Positions 1-8,702 of a stretch of 64,000 nt of DNA are shown here, piece by piece. Both the position numbers and the translations under genes were made by a program. Below the pieces are notes generated by a model. It ran no database searches and was not told the origin of the DNA. It was given only the letters and a program-made list of their open reading frames with translations. The stretch comes from Bacteroides finegoldii DSM 17565. GTDB taxonomy: Bacteria > Bacteroidota > Bacteroidia > Bacteroidales > Bacteroidaceae. The stretch lies in NCBI RefSeq assembly GCF_000156195.1, contig NZ_GG688335.1, positions 17,985 through 81,984 of the forward strand. The letters are read 5' to 3'. Positions within the stretch are counted from its first letter, which is position 1; each line of letters starts with the position of its first letter.

Positions 1-1281
1 ATATTCGATAACCTGTTATCAAATGCAGTGAAATACACCCCTGTCGGCGGAACTATTTCAATCACAATAGAACAGAATGATAAAAAGATAACCGTAGAAG
101 TCAAAGACAGCGGTATCGGTATTCCGCGTAAAGCACAACGGTATATCTTCTCCAATTTCTACCGTGCCGAAAATGCCGTCAACTCCAAAGAAACCGGAAG
201 CGGCATCGGACTACTGCTGACCCGTCGTCTGATGAAACTACATAAAGGAAACATCTCCTTTACCAGCAACGAGGGCGAAGGTTCCACCTTCCTGCTCACT
301 TTCCGAAAAGGGAACCGCCATCTAGCACGCTACATCCTGTCGGGGAAAACCTCTCCTCTATCTACCTTCCTATCGGATATATCCACAGAAGACAATAGCA
401 GCGAACTATCACCGGAGGTAAATACAGACCGGGAAGCAGGAACCGTTCAGCATACAGACCGATACGATGAAAACGAGCCGAACCAGACAGCCCATACTGC
501 CAAAGAACGAATCTTGATTGTAGAGGACAACGACGATCTGCGTTTCTACCTGAAAAAAACGTTTGCCTCCATCTACACCGTCATCGACAAGCCTGACGGA
601 GAATCCGCACTGGAATATCTGCAAGATAAATCTGTGGATTTGATAATCTCTGACGTCATGATGCCTGGGATTCAAGGAGACGAACTGTGTCGACGGATCA
701 AATCAGACTTCACCACTTCGCATATCCCCGTTATCTTGCTGACTGCCAAAACGGAGAAAGACGCCATCCTCGAAGGATTGGAAAGCGGAGCGAACGATTA
801 TCTGACCAAGCCTTTCGATACGGAAATCCTAAAGACAAAAATAAAGGGAGTATTACAGAACCGCAAGATTATGCGACAGTATTTTCTTTCTCATTCGCTT
901 CCTTCCGTCCCTGCTGCCGAACCAAGTGAAAAGAAAGAGGATACGGAATGTGCCAACCTCTTATCTGCCATGGACAAAGAGTTTCTGGAACGTTGCACAA
1001 GACTCATTACCGAAAATCTGGCAAACCCGAACTTCACCATCAACCAGCTCTCCCGCGAACTAGCGTTAAGTCGTACGATATTCTACGAAAAACTGAAAGC
1101 TCTGACAGGACAGGCGCCTAACGAATTTATAAAACTCATGCGCATGACAGAAGCTGCCAACCTACTAAAACAAGGGCTTCCGGTGCAAGATGTCGCTCTC
1201 CTGGTCGGTTTCACAGATTCCAAGTACTTTAGTACAGCATTTAAAAAGCATTTCGGAGTATCTCCAAGCAAATTTCTCTAA
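1..1281 (+). CDS. Hybrid two-component system regulator (HTCS), 3' part
   Basis: This is the C-terminal part of an HTCS, the one-protein sensor kinase plus response regulator that Bacteroides uses to switch on a PUL. The reading frame is open from base 1, so the sensor, transmembrane segment and histidine box lie outside the window. What is seen starts at the kinase N-box (NLLSNAVKYTP). The G boxes follow (DSGIGIP, GSGIGL). Next is a receiver domain with the phospho-acceptor Asp of ISDVMMPG at bases 652-654, and then an AraC-type double helix-turn-helix from about base 970 to the stop. The 492 bp to the downstream susC start hold a candidate operator, which fits local control of PUL A. The assignment is secure; the inducing sugar cannot be read from this half. 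Confidence 0.95.
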   Translation: MFDNLLSNAVKYTPVGGTISITIEQNDKKITVEVKDSGIGIPRKAQRYIFSNFYRAENAVNSKETGSGIGLLLTRRLMKLHKGNISFTSNEGEGSTFLLTFRKGNRHLARYILSGKTSPLSTFLSDISTEDNSSELSPEVNTDREAGTVQHTDRYDENEPNQTAHTAKERILIVEDNDDLRFYLKKTFASIYTVIDKPDGESALEYLQDKSVDLIISDVMMPGIQGDELCRRIKSDFTTSHIPVILLTAKTEKDAILEGLESGANDYLTKPFDTEILKTKIKGVLQNRKIMRQYFLSHSLPSVPAAEPSEKKEDTECANLLSAMDKEFLERCTRLITENLANPNFTINQLSRELALSRTIFYEKLKALTGQAPNEFIKLMRMTEAANLLKQGLPVQDVALLVGFTDSKYFSTAFKKHFGVSPSKFL

Positions 1282-1355
1282 ATAAAAGTTTGCATCACTT
1301 TTACCCTCACACCCTCACCCTATGTCTCGTCCTGATTCCCTGTATTACATAAGAA

Positions 1356-1509
1356 ATGCAACCGATATACACAGGAAACACAACCGGCATACATCTGTTA
1401 TCCCTTCGTTATCTATCCGTTAAACTACCGATATGGTACATTCACCACGGCCGTGGGAAGCTAACTATACCGATAGTCTAATGTAAGAAGACCGGTTACT
1501 TAATATAAA
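1356..1509. repeat. 22-bp-phased degenerate repeat array (array 1, 7 units)
   Basis: Seven units start every 22 bp at 1356, 1378, 1400, 1422, 1444, 1466 and 1488. Most carry an ACCGATA or ACCGGCA-like core near the unit start. The unit at 1444 instead contains the perfect palindrome CCACGGCCGTGG (1445-1456). The unit at 1466 begins TATACCGATAG and the unit at 1488 begins AAGACCGGTTACTTA. The same two unit classes, again adjacent and again at 22-bp spacing, occur in the array at 37936-38111. Confidence 0.65.
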
Positions 1510-1671
1510 AAGAAAGGGGAGATAAGGTATGCTTCCCTGCTTCATTACATCTATTTCCCTATACATCAGCACCCAAACAGCCGTTTATAACATTATTATA
1601 ACAGCTATCCTATCCTTTAATACCAGATTCTTTTTGTATACTTGCAGCATAAAAAGACGAAAAGATGCAAA

Positions 1672-1713
1672 TCCGATAGTTTTTCAACCTATTCCGATAG
1701 CTTTCAAACCCGT
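1672..1713 (+). promoter_or_regulatory. Direct-repeat operator candidate for the PUL A HTCS
   Basis: TCCGATAGTTTTTCAACC at 1672 is followed 21 bp later by TCCGATAGCTTTCAAACC at 1693. Two direct repeats one helical repeat apart on the same face, about 20 bp upstream of a -7 element, suit a dimeric AraC-type output domain. Binding by the upstream HTCS is inferred. Confidence 0.55.
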
Positions 1714-1731
1714 CAGGACATGGTTACGTCC

Positions 1732-1739
1732 TATATTTG
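1732..1739 (+). promoter_or_regulatory. Promoter -7 element for PUL A susC
   Basis: TATATTTG fits the Bacteroidetes TAnnTTTG element and sits 34 bp upstream of the chosen susC start. I see no good -33 TTTG, which is usual for a promoter that needs an activator. Confidence 0.6.
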
Positions 1740-1773
1740 CGAGGTAAATCAACAATCTAATAATCTATTTAAG

Positions 1774-4700
1774 ATGAAAAAGCAGTTAACCCTATTTCTC
1801 TGTCTGTTGCTATTCATACCTATGTATGGATATGCGGAAGATGAAGTAAATCATCAAATTGTACAGCAAACTACCAAAGTAAAAGGCACTGTTACGGATG
1901 AACAAGGTGAACCGTTAATCGGAGCCAGTATCGCCGTCAAAGGAACTTCCCAGGGAGTGATTACCGACTTCAACGGTCAATTCAGTATCGACGCTTCCAG
2001 AAACGCTACATTAATAGTAAGTTATGTGGGCTATCGTTCGGAAGAAGTACAGGTAAAAGGACAATCTAATCTTAAAATCGTCTTGAAAGAAGACAGCAAA
2101 ATCATCGATGAAGTAGTTGTTACCGCACTGGGTATCAAACGGGAACGGAAAGCGCTTGGTTATTCCATCGGTGAGGTGAAAGGCGAAGAGCTTGAAAAAG
2201 CGAAAGAAACCAATGTCATCAACTCGCTGGCAGGAAAGATTCCGGGACTGGTTATCAGCCAGACTGCCGGCGGTCCTTCCGGTTCGTCCAGAGTGATCGT
2301 CCGCGGTAGCACGGAGATGACCGGCAACAATCAGCCGCTCTATGTAGTAGACGGTGTGCCTTTGGACAACAGTAACTACGGAAGTGCCGGACAATACGGA
2401 GGTTATGACCTCGGCGACGGTATCTCCAGCATCAACCCGGACGATATTGAAAGCATGTCCGTATTGAAAGGCCCGGCAGCATCTGCCTTGTACGGTAGCC
2501 GCGCTTCTCACGGTGTAATCCTTATCACTACCAAGAAGGCAAGTACCAAAAAGAAATTTGCAGTGGAGCTGAACAGTACCACTACTTTCGAAAAACAATT
2601 GACGAAGTGGGACGATGTACAGTATGTCTACGGACAGGGAACCGGCGGACGTATCAACGGTACAGACGACCAATATTCTTCCAACAAGAACTGGGGACCG
2701 AAGATTGATCCGGGACTGAACCTGACGTATTTCGACGGAGTCACCCGCCCGTATGTGGTCATTCCCAATAATATCGACGGTTTCTTCAGAACCGGTATGA
2801 CCACCACCAACACCATCGTTGTCAGCACCGTGAAAGATGACACGGGTATCCGCGCCACTTATACGGACATGCGCAACAAAGACATTCTCCCCAACACGAA
2901 GATGAGCCGTAATACGTTGAACCTGCGTGCCAACACGACCATCAACAAGAAAGTAGACCTCGACTTCAAGGTGACTTACACCCGTGAAGACGTAAAGAAC
3001 CGTCCCGCACTGTCTGACCACCGTGCCAACCCTGCCAAGAACCTGATGTCTCTGGCAACGACCTACGACCAGAAATGGCTGCGCGACAACTACAAAGATG
3101 CCGACGGCAACTACTACGACTGGAACGGACGGGACGTATGGAACCTCAACCCTTACTGGGTGCTCAACGAAATGACCAATGAATCGGGAAAAGATAAGTT
3201 CATGGGTTCGGCACTGGTACGCTACAACGTCAACGAACACCTCAAGATTCAGGTGACCGGTGGTGCGGACATCAACTTTATGAACTTTCAGGAGTATGCT
3301 GCCCCTACATCACCGGGATTCGAACAGGGACAGTTACAAATCAGCGATTTCAGAAACAGAATGTATAACGTAGAAGCACTAGCCATCTACAACAACAGTT
3401 ATAAGAAATTCGACTATGGAGTAACCATAGGCGGCAACCTCTACAAAGTGGACAACAAAACCCAGATTGTGACTGCCAAAGAAATGGTGATGCGTGACGT
3501 GATTGCTCTGCAAAGCTTCACAAGCAAAGAGATCACCGAAGGAACCTATCGCAAGCAGATTAACTCCCTCTATGGTTCTATCAACCTGGCTTACGGCAAC
3601 TTCGTCTACCTCGACGCCACACTGCGCGGTGACCACTCTTCCACTCTGCCATCGGGAAACAATACTTATCTATACCCATCGGTATCAGGAAGTTTCCTGT
3701 TCTCGGAATTCTTCAAGATCAATCCGACGCTATTGCCTTACGGTAAAGTGAGAGTTTCATGGGCACAGGTAGGTAGCGACACAGATCCTTACCAATTGGG
3801 ACTGTCCTACGAACTGTCTCCCAAAAACTATTCAGGGTACGCACTGTCTCAAATCGCCAATACGACGATTCCGAACAAAGACCTGAAACCGACCAAGACC
3901 AACTCTGCCGAAGTGGGACTGGAACTGAAATTCCTGAAAAACCGCATCGGACTGGATTTCACTTACTACACCCAAAAAAGTAGTAATCAGATTATGCGCC
4001 TCAACACCACAGGAACTTCCGGCTACAACTCCATGCTGATTAATGCAGGAGAAATAGAGAACAAAGGAGTGGAAATCGCACTGAACACACGCCCCATACA
4101 GACGAAAGATTTCTCATGGGACTTGAATATCAACTTCTCAAAGAATAGTAATAAGGTAAAAAGATTAGCTTCAGGTATTAAAGAATTTGAATTGGAATCG
4201 GCACGTTGGATTAACGTAAAGGTAGCTGCCGTAGAAGGGGAGAACTATGGTTCCATCCTCGGTAAAGACTTCCTTAGAAATGATGCCGGACAGATTATCG
4301 TAGATGCTTCTACGGGACTTCCGAAAGTGACGGAAGACTTACGAGTGCTGGGCAACGCCACCTGGAAATGGACAGGAGGTATCACCACCAACCTGACTTA
4401 CCGCGACATCTCCCTGTCTGCCATCTTCGATATTAAGGTAGGCGCCGATGTCTATTCCATGTCCGCCCGTTCTTCTTACATGACCGGAAAAGACAAAGCC
4501 ACTCTTGCAGGACGCGACGGCTGGTATGAATCGGAAGAGCAACGACTGCAAGCCGGAGTGAAAGAAAGTAATTGGGAAGCGACAGGCGGTTATGTAGTAG
4601 AGGGCGTGGTAGAAATGCCGGACGGAAGTTTCGCGGAAAACAAGAAGTTTGTCGACCCCGAAGTATATTGGAAACATATAGCCGATCAGACTCCGGTTCC

Positions 4701-4953
4701 GTTTATCTACGACAACTCTTACGTAAAGGTGCGCGAAATTACGTTGGCTTACCGCCTGCCCAAAAGATGGATCAGTAAAGTGTTTGATGCCGTATCCGTA
4801 TCGTTCGTGGCACGTAACCCGTTCATCATCTACAAGAACGTACCGAACATCGACCCGGACTCCAACTACAACAACGGCTCGGGTATGGGACTGGAATATG
4901 GCTCGCTGCCATCCAGAAGAAGCTATGGTTTCAATGTTAACGTAAAATTCTAA
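1774..4953 (+). CDS. SusC-like TonB-dependent outer-membrane transporter (PUL A)
   Basis: This protein imports oligosaccharides through the outer membrane using TonB energy, with the SusD partner as lid. The chosen ATG at 1774 gives a clean signal peptide (MKKQLTLFLC...YGYA), 1059 residues in all; an upstream in-frame start at 1642 gives no signal peptide. After the signal come a carboxypeptidase-regulatory-like domain (about residues 30-115, with GEPLIGASI), a TonB-box-like DEVVVTALG, the plug (PLYVVDGVPLDN) and a long beta barrel ending in the aromatic residue needed for barrel assembly (VNVKF). It is followed after 12 bp by susD. The family is certain; a beta-glucan substrate is inferred from the enzymes downstream. 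Confidence 0.95.
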   Translation: MKKQLTLFLCLLLFIPMYGYAEDEVNHQIVQQTTKVKGTVTDEQGEPLIGASIAVKGTSQGVITDFNGQFSIDASRNATLIVSYVGYRSEEVQVKGQSNLKIVLKEDSKIIDEVVVTALGIKRERKALGYSIGEVKGEELEKAKETNVINSLAGKIPGLVISQTAGGPSGSSRVIVRGSTEMTGNNQPLYVVDGVPLDNSNYGSAGQYGGYDLGDGISSINPDDIESMSVLKGPAASALYGSRASHGVILITTKKASTKKKFAVELNSTTTFEKQLTKWDDVQYVYGQGTGGRINGTDDQYSSNKNWGPKIDPGLNLTYFDGVTRPYVVIPNNIDGFFRTGMTTTNTIVVSTVKDDTGIRATYTDMRNKDILPNTKMSRNTLNLRANTTINKKVDLDFKVTYTREDVKNRPALSDHRANPAKNLMSLATTYDQKWLRDNYKDADGNYYDWNGRDVWNLNPYWVLNEMTNESGKDKFMGSALVRYNVNEHLKIQVTGGADINFMNFQEYAAPTSPGFEQGQLQISDFRNRMYNVEALAIYNNSYKKFDYGVTIGGNLYKVDNKTQIVTAKEMVMRDVIALQSFTSKEITEGTYRKQINSLYGSINLAYGNFVYLDATLRGDHSSTLPSGNNTYLYPSVSGSFLFSEFFKINPTLLPYGKVRVSWAQVGSDTDPYQLGLSYELSPKNYSGYALSQIANTTIPNKDLKPTKTNSAEVGLELKFLKNRIGLDFTYYTQKSSNQIMRLNTTGTSGYNSMLINAGEIENKGVEIALNTRPIQTKDFSWDLNINFSKNSNKVKRLASGIKEFELESARWINVKVAAVEGENYGSILGKDFLRNDAGQIIVDASTGLPKVTEDLRVLGNATWKWTGGITTNLTYRDISLSAIFDIKVGADVYSMSARSSYMTGKDKATLAGRDGWYESEEQRLQAGVKESNWEATGGYVVEGVVEMPDGSFAENKKFVDPEVYWKHIADQTPVPFIYDNSYVKVREITLAYRLPKRWISKVFDAVSVSFVARNPFIIYKNVPNIDPDSNYNNGSGMGLEYGSLPSRRSYGFNVNVKF

Positions 4954-4965
4954 TAGTAAGCAATC

Positions 4966-6588
4966 ATGAAAACAATCTATAAAATCGCCTTCGGTATATT
5001 ATGTATATGCGGTCTGCTGCTGGGAGCCTGCACCGACTTTGAGGAACTGAATACAGACCCTTCCAAGTCGTCCTCTACCGACCCGAACCAGCAACTGTCT
5101 ATGATTCAGTTGCAAACATGGGGACATTGGCAAATGTGCCAGCCCTATCCATTCTATCTGGCTGCTTTTGCACAATATATGCAGGGCGACTGGAACACCA
5201 CCAACTATGGCGGACAGTATCGCAAAAATGATGCGGAAATGGGAAACACATGGAACCTGATGTACCCGGCACTCATCAAGAACATTGTCGACATTCTGGA
5301 CAAAACCAAGGATAACGAACGGGAAGTCAACATTCACTCCGTTGCCCGCATTTATAAAGTATATCTTTTCTCCATACTGACGGATATGTACGGCGACTGC
5401 CCTTACTTCGAAGCGGGTAAAGGCTTTATCACCGGTAACGTAAAACCTGCCTACGACAAACAGGAACTGATATACAAGGATTTCCTGAAAGAACTCGGCG
5501 AAGCGGCAGATGCTCTCACCGCCAGTGGTGACAAAGTCACAGGAGATATTATCTTTCAAGGGAATATCGACAAATGGAAACGTTTTGCCAACTCCCTGCA
5601 CCTGCGCTATGCAATGCGCATCGTAAACGCAGATCCGGAACTGGCAAAAGCAGAAGCCATCAAAGCTGTCGGTCAGGAAGCCGGCCTAATGCAATCGGCC
5701 GCTGACGATGCCCTGATTGCTTACACCGATATTCAGGACTGGGCATCCAACGAATTCCGCAGAAACGGACTCGCCCAACTATGGAGAGGGCGCGAAGCAT
5801 ATCCTACGGCTTATCTCTGCAGCACATTCTGGAAACAACTGGACGCTACTTCCGACCCGCGGCAGTTTGTATTCGGACGCTGCTATGACGAAAGTTCGGC
5901 AAACAATCCATTCGGACGTGTGGATCTGACGGAGGAAATGCAGAATACGGAAGCTGCCAAGTTTCAGCCTTGCAACCCGGGTTACTTCTGGTACAGCAAC
6001 GGTACATGGCCGGAGGGCTATTGGAGCAAACTGACTAATAAATGGCAGGACAAAGCTACCCGTCCGCAGCTCAACAACATTTTCCTGAAAGGCGATATGC
6101 CTGGAGTGATTATGACATACGCGGAAGCGGAATTATTACTGGCGGAAGCAAAAGCCCGCTGGGCAGGAGACATCACAACAGGTGCCGACGCTTCCACTCA
6201 TTATGAGAACGGAGTACGCGCCGCCATCCATTTCCTGGAGAAATTCGGCGCCAAGACTTTTGACGATCAGGTCATCGATACCTATTTACAGGCTAATTCA
6301 CTACCTGCCAGCGGATTGGATGCACAGCTTACCGCTATCAACACCCAATTATGGATTCTGCACTTCAACAATATCCCCGAAGGATATGCCAACTGGAGAA
6401 GAACAGACATTCCGGTGTTGCTTCCTTCTCCCCACTACGGGGCAGTGACGATTGATTCGCAGACTACACCGCTGCGTCTCTGCTACCCGCTCTTTGAAAG
6501 TTCGTACAATCCGGAGGGTTATCAATCTGCCATCCAGGCTATGGGAGGCAAAGACGACTGGAATTCACCGGTATGGTGGGACAAATAA
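4966..6588 (+). CDS. SusD/RagB-like surface glycan-binding lipoprotein (PUL A)
   Basis: This is the surface lipoprotein that caps the neighbouring SusC barrel and delivers bound glycan. The signal ends in a lipobox (LLLGAC) with the lipidated Cys at residue 22, followed by acidic residues typical of surface export. The 540-residue alpha-helical TPR-like body matches the SusD-like family. Conserved features include the N-terminal FEELNTDP and the C-terminal IPEGYANWRRTDIP segment, which suits the SusD_2-type branch more than canonical SusD. It starts 12 bp after susC and is translated with it. Confidence 0.93.
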   Translation: MKTIYKIAFGILCICGLLLGACTDFEELNTDPSKSSSTDPNQQLSMIQLQTWGHWQMCQPYPFYLAAFAQYMQGDWNTTNYGGQYRKNDAEMGNTWNLMYPALIKNIVDILDKTKDNEREVNIHSVARIYKVYLFSILTDMYGDCPYFEAGKGFITGNVKPAYDKQELIYKDFLKELGEAADALTASGDKVTGDIIFQGNIDKWKRFANSLHLRYAMRIVNADPELAKAEAIKAVGQEAGLMQSAADDALIAYTDIQDWASNEFRRNGLAQLWRGREAYPTAYLCSTFWKQLDATSDPRQFVFGRCYDESSANNPFGRVDLTEEMQNTEAAKFQPCNPGYFWYSNGTWPEGYWSKLTNKWQDKATRPQLNNIFLKGDMPGVIMTYAEAELLLAEAKARWAGDITTGADASTHYENGVRAAIHFLEKFGAKTFDDQVIDTYLQANSLPASGLDAQLTAINTQLWILHFNNIPEGYANWRRTDIPVLLPSPHYGAVTIDSQTTPLRLCYPLFESSYNPEGYQSAIQAMGGKDDWNSPVWWDK

Positions 6589-6623
6589 ACCTAAGATAAT
6601 CAACACTAAAAGAAAAAACGATT

Positions 6624-7004
6624 ATGAAGAAAATAATATTTATATGCACGTTGCTGGTATCTCTGTTTGCCATGAGTGGTTGCAGCGACGATATAGACAC
6701 TCCGGTACTGACCACTGACGAATATCCGCGCATATTAGGCCGCTGGCCAGACAAACAGGAGGATGGCACGTTGGGTAAATTCAGTATTCCATTGAATCAG
6801 GTGCTTTCCATCAATGTACAATACACTCCTGCCGAACTATGCGAGGGGACATGGTATCTGGATGGAAGGGAAATTCATAAAGGAGTAGGATTGACGTACA
6901 TTCCTTCGACCATCGGCACTTTCCACCTCGAACTGATTGTAAAGACTCCGACTAAGGAAACCACCCGTGAAGCTATTATCCAAGTAACCGAAGCAACAGA
7001 GTAA
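6624..7004 (+). CDS. Small surface lipoprotein of PUL A (possible glycan-binding protein)
   Basis: This 126-residue protein has a lipoprotein signal with the lipobox MSGC (Cys20) followed by Asp residues. The rest looks like a single Ig/PKD-like beta domain, with strands around LSINVQYTP, EGTWYLDG and TFHLELIVKTP. It lies 35 bp after susD and 20 bp before the GH5 gene. In many PULs this slot holds a surface glycan-binding protein, but this one is much smaller than usual SusE/F-type proteins. I see no catalytic motif. A binding or scaffold role is inferred from position only. Confidence 0.75.
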   Translation: MKKIIFICTLLVSLFAMSGCSDDIDTPVLTTDEYPRILGRWPDKQEDGTLGKFSIPLNQVLSINVQYTPAELCEGTWYLDGREIHKGVGLTYIPSTIGTFHLELIVKTPTKETTREAIIQVTEATE

Positions 7005-7024
7005 ACCATTAAAACAAGAATTGT

Positions 7025-8659
7025 ATGAAAAAAAGACTTATAATCTATCTGGCCTGTCTGTTTGCATGCCTGATAGCCTCCTGTTCCGAAAAAGATGAAG
7101 TAATCAGCAACGGAGGAGAACCGCAAAACTATGTTCCTTTTGCCATCAACAAAGGGGTGAATATCAGTAACTGGCTGTCGCAGGTAGACGCCATCCCCGC
7201 CAACGGCTTCTCACAAGCCGAAGCACAAAAGCTGGCAGGATACGGTTTCGACCACATCCGTCTGCCAATAGACGAAAAACTGTTCTTCACGGAAGACGGT
7301 CAGAAGATACCGGAAGCATTCACACTGTTGCACAATGCCATAGGATGGTGCCGGGATGCCGGAATGAAAGTGATTGTAGACCTGCACGTATTGCGCGATC
7401 ACAACTTCAATACAACGGTCACTACATCGGGCGACCCGATTGAGAGTTTCTACGACACATTTGAAGATATGAAATGGGCAGGATGGTTTGCCAATGGCTC
7501 CGGCGTGACGGTGAACAACGTGGACAATCCCAGCAAAAGCGGTATAAACACCAGCAACAGGGTGTTCTCTGTGGTACGAAAATCAGGAGTGGACACTTGG
7601 TCGAACGCCAAGAAAAAGGATTTTTCCATTATTCCTGTCGGGTCAGGCAAAATGCAGTTCAAGTACCTGCGTGCCAAAATATACAAAAGCACCAAAAGCA
7701 CTATTACCGTTGTATTGAGTGACGAGAACAATACGAACGACGGTTACTACGGATATACCAATACTACGGCAAATGAATGGGAAGAAATCGCCGTAGATGT
7801 ATCCAACTATAACAAAAACTGCGGTCGCGTGGCTCTCCGTCCGGAAGAAGGAGAAACGATGTATTTCGACGATGTATTCTTCTCCGACAGTAAAACTGGT
7901 GACAACAAGATTTACCCTGAAAGTGGAACTACCACCGTTGTCCCCAAACTCTGGACAGACAAAGACGCCCAGTACAAATATCTCGACTTATGGAAAACGC
8001 TGGCGGAAGAACTGAACCAGTATCCCAACGATCTCGTTGCCTACGAGTTATTGAATGAACCGGTAGCCCCTTACGCCTCACAATGGAACTCTCTTTCCGC
8101 CCAACTGATTCGTGAACTCCGGCAAACGGAACCCGAACGTAAACTCATCATCGGCTCTAACCGCTGGCAGAGTGTCAACACTTTCAACGAGCTGACTATT
8201 CCCGGCGGTGACCCGAATATCATCTTGAGTTTCCACTTCTACAACCCGCATCCCCTCACGCACTACCAAGCCGAGTGGACGGAAGAAAAAGACCTGAATG
8301 TACCCATTCACTATCCGGGCGAACTGATAGAAGAGGCGGACTTCAACCAACTATCCGAAGCGATGCAAAAACTGGTGACTCCTTATATGGGAACGTATGA
8401 TAAAACCACGCTTGAGTCACTCGTATTGAAAGCGGAGATGAAAGCTACCAGTCTCGGCGTACAACTCTACTGCGGTGAATTCGGTTGCTACAAAAAGACT
8501 CCGGCTGCCGACAGAATGGAATGGATACGGGACGTAGTATCTATCTTGAAGGATCGTCACATCTCCTACTCTTATTGGGAATATAAAGCAGGATTCGGTT
8601 TCTGCGATTCACAAGGAAACGTGATTGAACAGGAGGTACTGGATTTGTTAACTAAATAA
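7025..8659 (+). CDS. GH5 endo-glucanase-like lipoprotein with inserted beta-sandwich module
   Basis: This protein probably cuts a beta-linked glucan at the cell surface to start import. The signal has the lipobox LIASC (Cys20). The GH5 (beta/alpha)8 barrel starts at about residue 40 with KGVNISNWLS. The catalytic acid/base is Glu345 (LNEP) and the nucleophile is Glu485 (CGEFG). The barrel is interrupted after the strand KVIVDLHVL: residues about 137-305 form a beta-rich insert with a CBM-like ending (MYFDDVFF), and the barrel resumes at LWTDKDAQYKYLDLW. This makes it longer (544 residues) than a single-domain GH5. Two GH3 genes for smaller products follow. The subfamily and the exact linkage cut cannot be read here. 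Confidence 0.88.
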   Translation: MKKRLIIYLACLFACLIASCSEKDEVISNGGEPQNYVPFAINKGVNISNWLSQVDAIPANGFSQAEAQKLAGYGFDHIRLPIDEKLFFTEDGQKIPEAFTLLHNAIGWCRDAGMKVIVDLHVLRDHNFNTTVTTSGDPIESFYDTFEDMKWAGWFANGSGVTVNNVDNPSKSGINTSNRVFSVVRKSGVDTWSNAKKKDFSIIPVGSGKMQFKYLRAKIYKSTKSTITVVLSDENNTNDGYYGYTNTTANEWEEIAVDVSNYNKNCGRVALRPEEGETMYFDDVFFSDSKTGDNKIYPESGTTTVVPKLWTDKDAQYKYLDLWKTLAEELNQYPNDLVAYELLNEPVAPYASQWNSLSAQLIRELRQTEPERKLIIGSNRWQSVNTFNELTIPGGDPNIILSFHFYNPHPLTHYQAEWTEEKDLNVPIHYPGELIEEADFNQLSEAMQKLVTPYMGTYDKTTLESLVLKAEMKATSLGVQLYCGEFGCYKKTPAADRMEWIRDVVSILKDRHISYSYWEYKAGFGFCDSQGNVIEQEVLDLLTK

Positions 8660-8702
8660 TAGTCATTCAGATAACAATAATCATTCAAATTAAAAAAGAA
8701 AT

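Larger units (their letters stand above)
1282..1773. other. Intergenic region between HTCS and susC of PUL A
   Basis: This 492-bp gap has no convincing gene. It holds a 22-bp-phased degenerate repeat array (1356-1509), a pair of direct repeats likely to be the HTCS operator (1672-1713) and a TAnnTTTG-type -7 element (1732-1739). The susC frame is open from base 1642, but that leader runs through the operator and promoter and has no signal-peptide start, so it is probably untranslated. Confidence 0.7.

Noticed and set aside
1642..1773. N-terminal extension of PUL A SusC
   Set aside because: The extension lacks a signal peptide and overlaps the operator and promoter; the ATG at 1774 starts a good signal peptide.
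2011..3240. Long minus-strand ORF (409 codons) within susC
   Set aside because: It lies antisense to a conserved transporter gene, has no recognisable domain, and is explained by codon bias of the sense strand.
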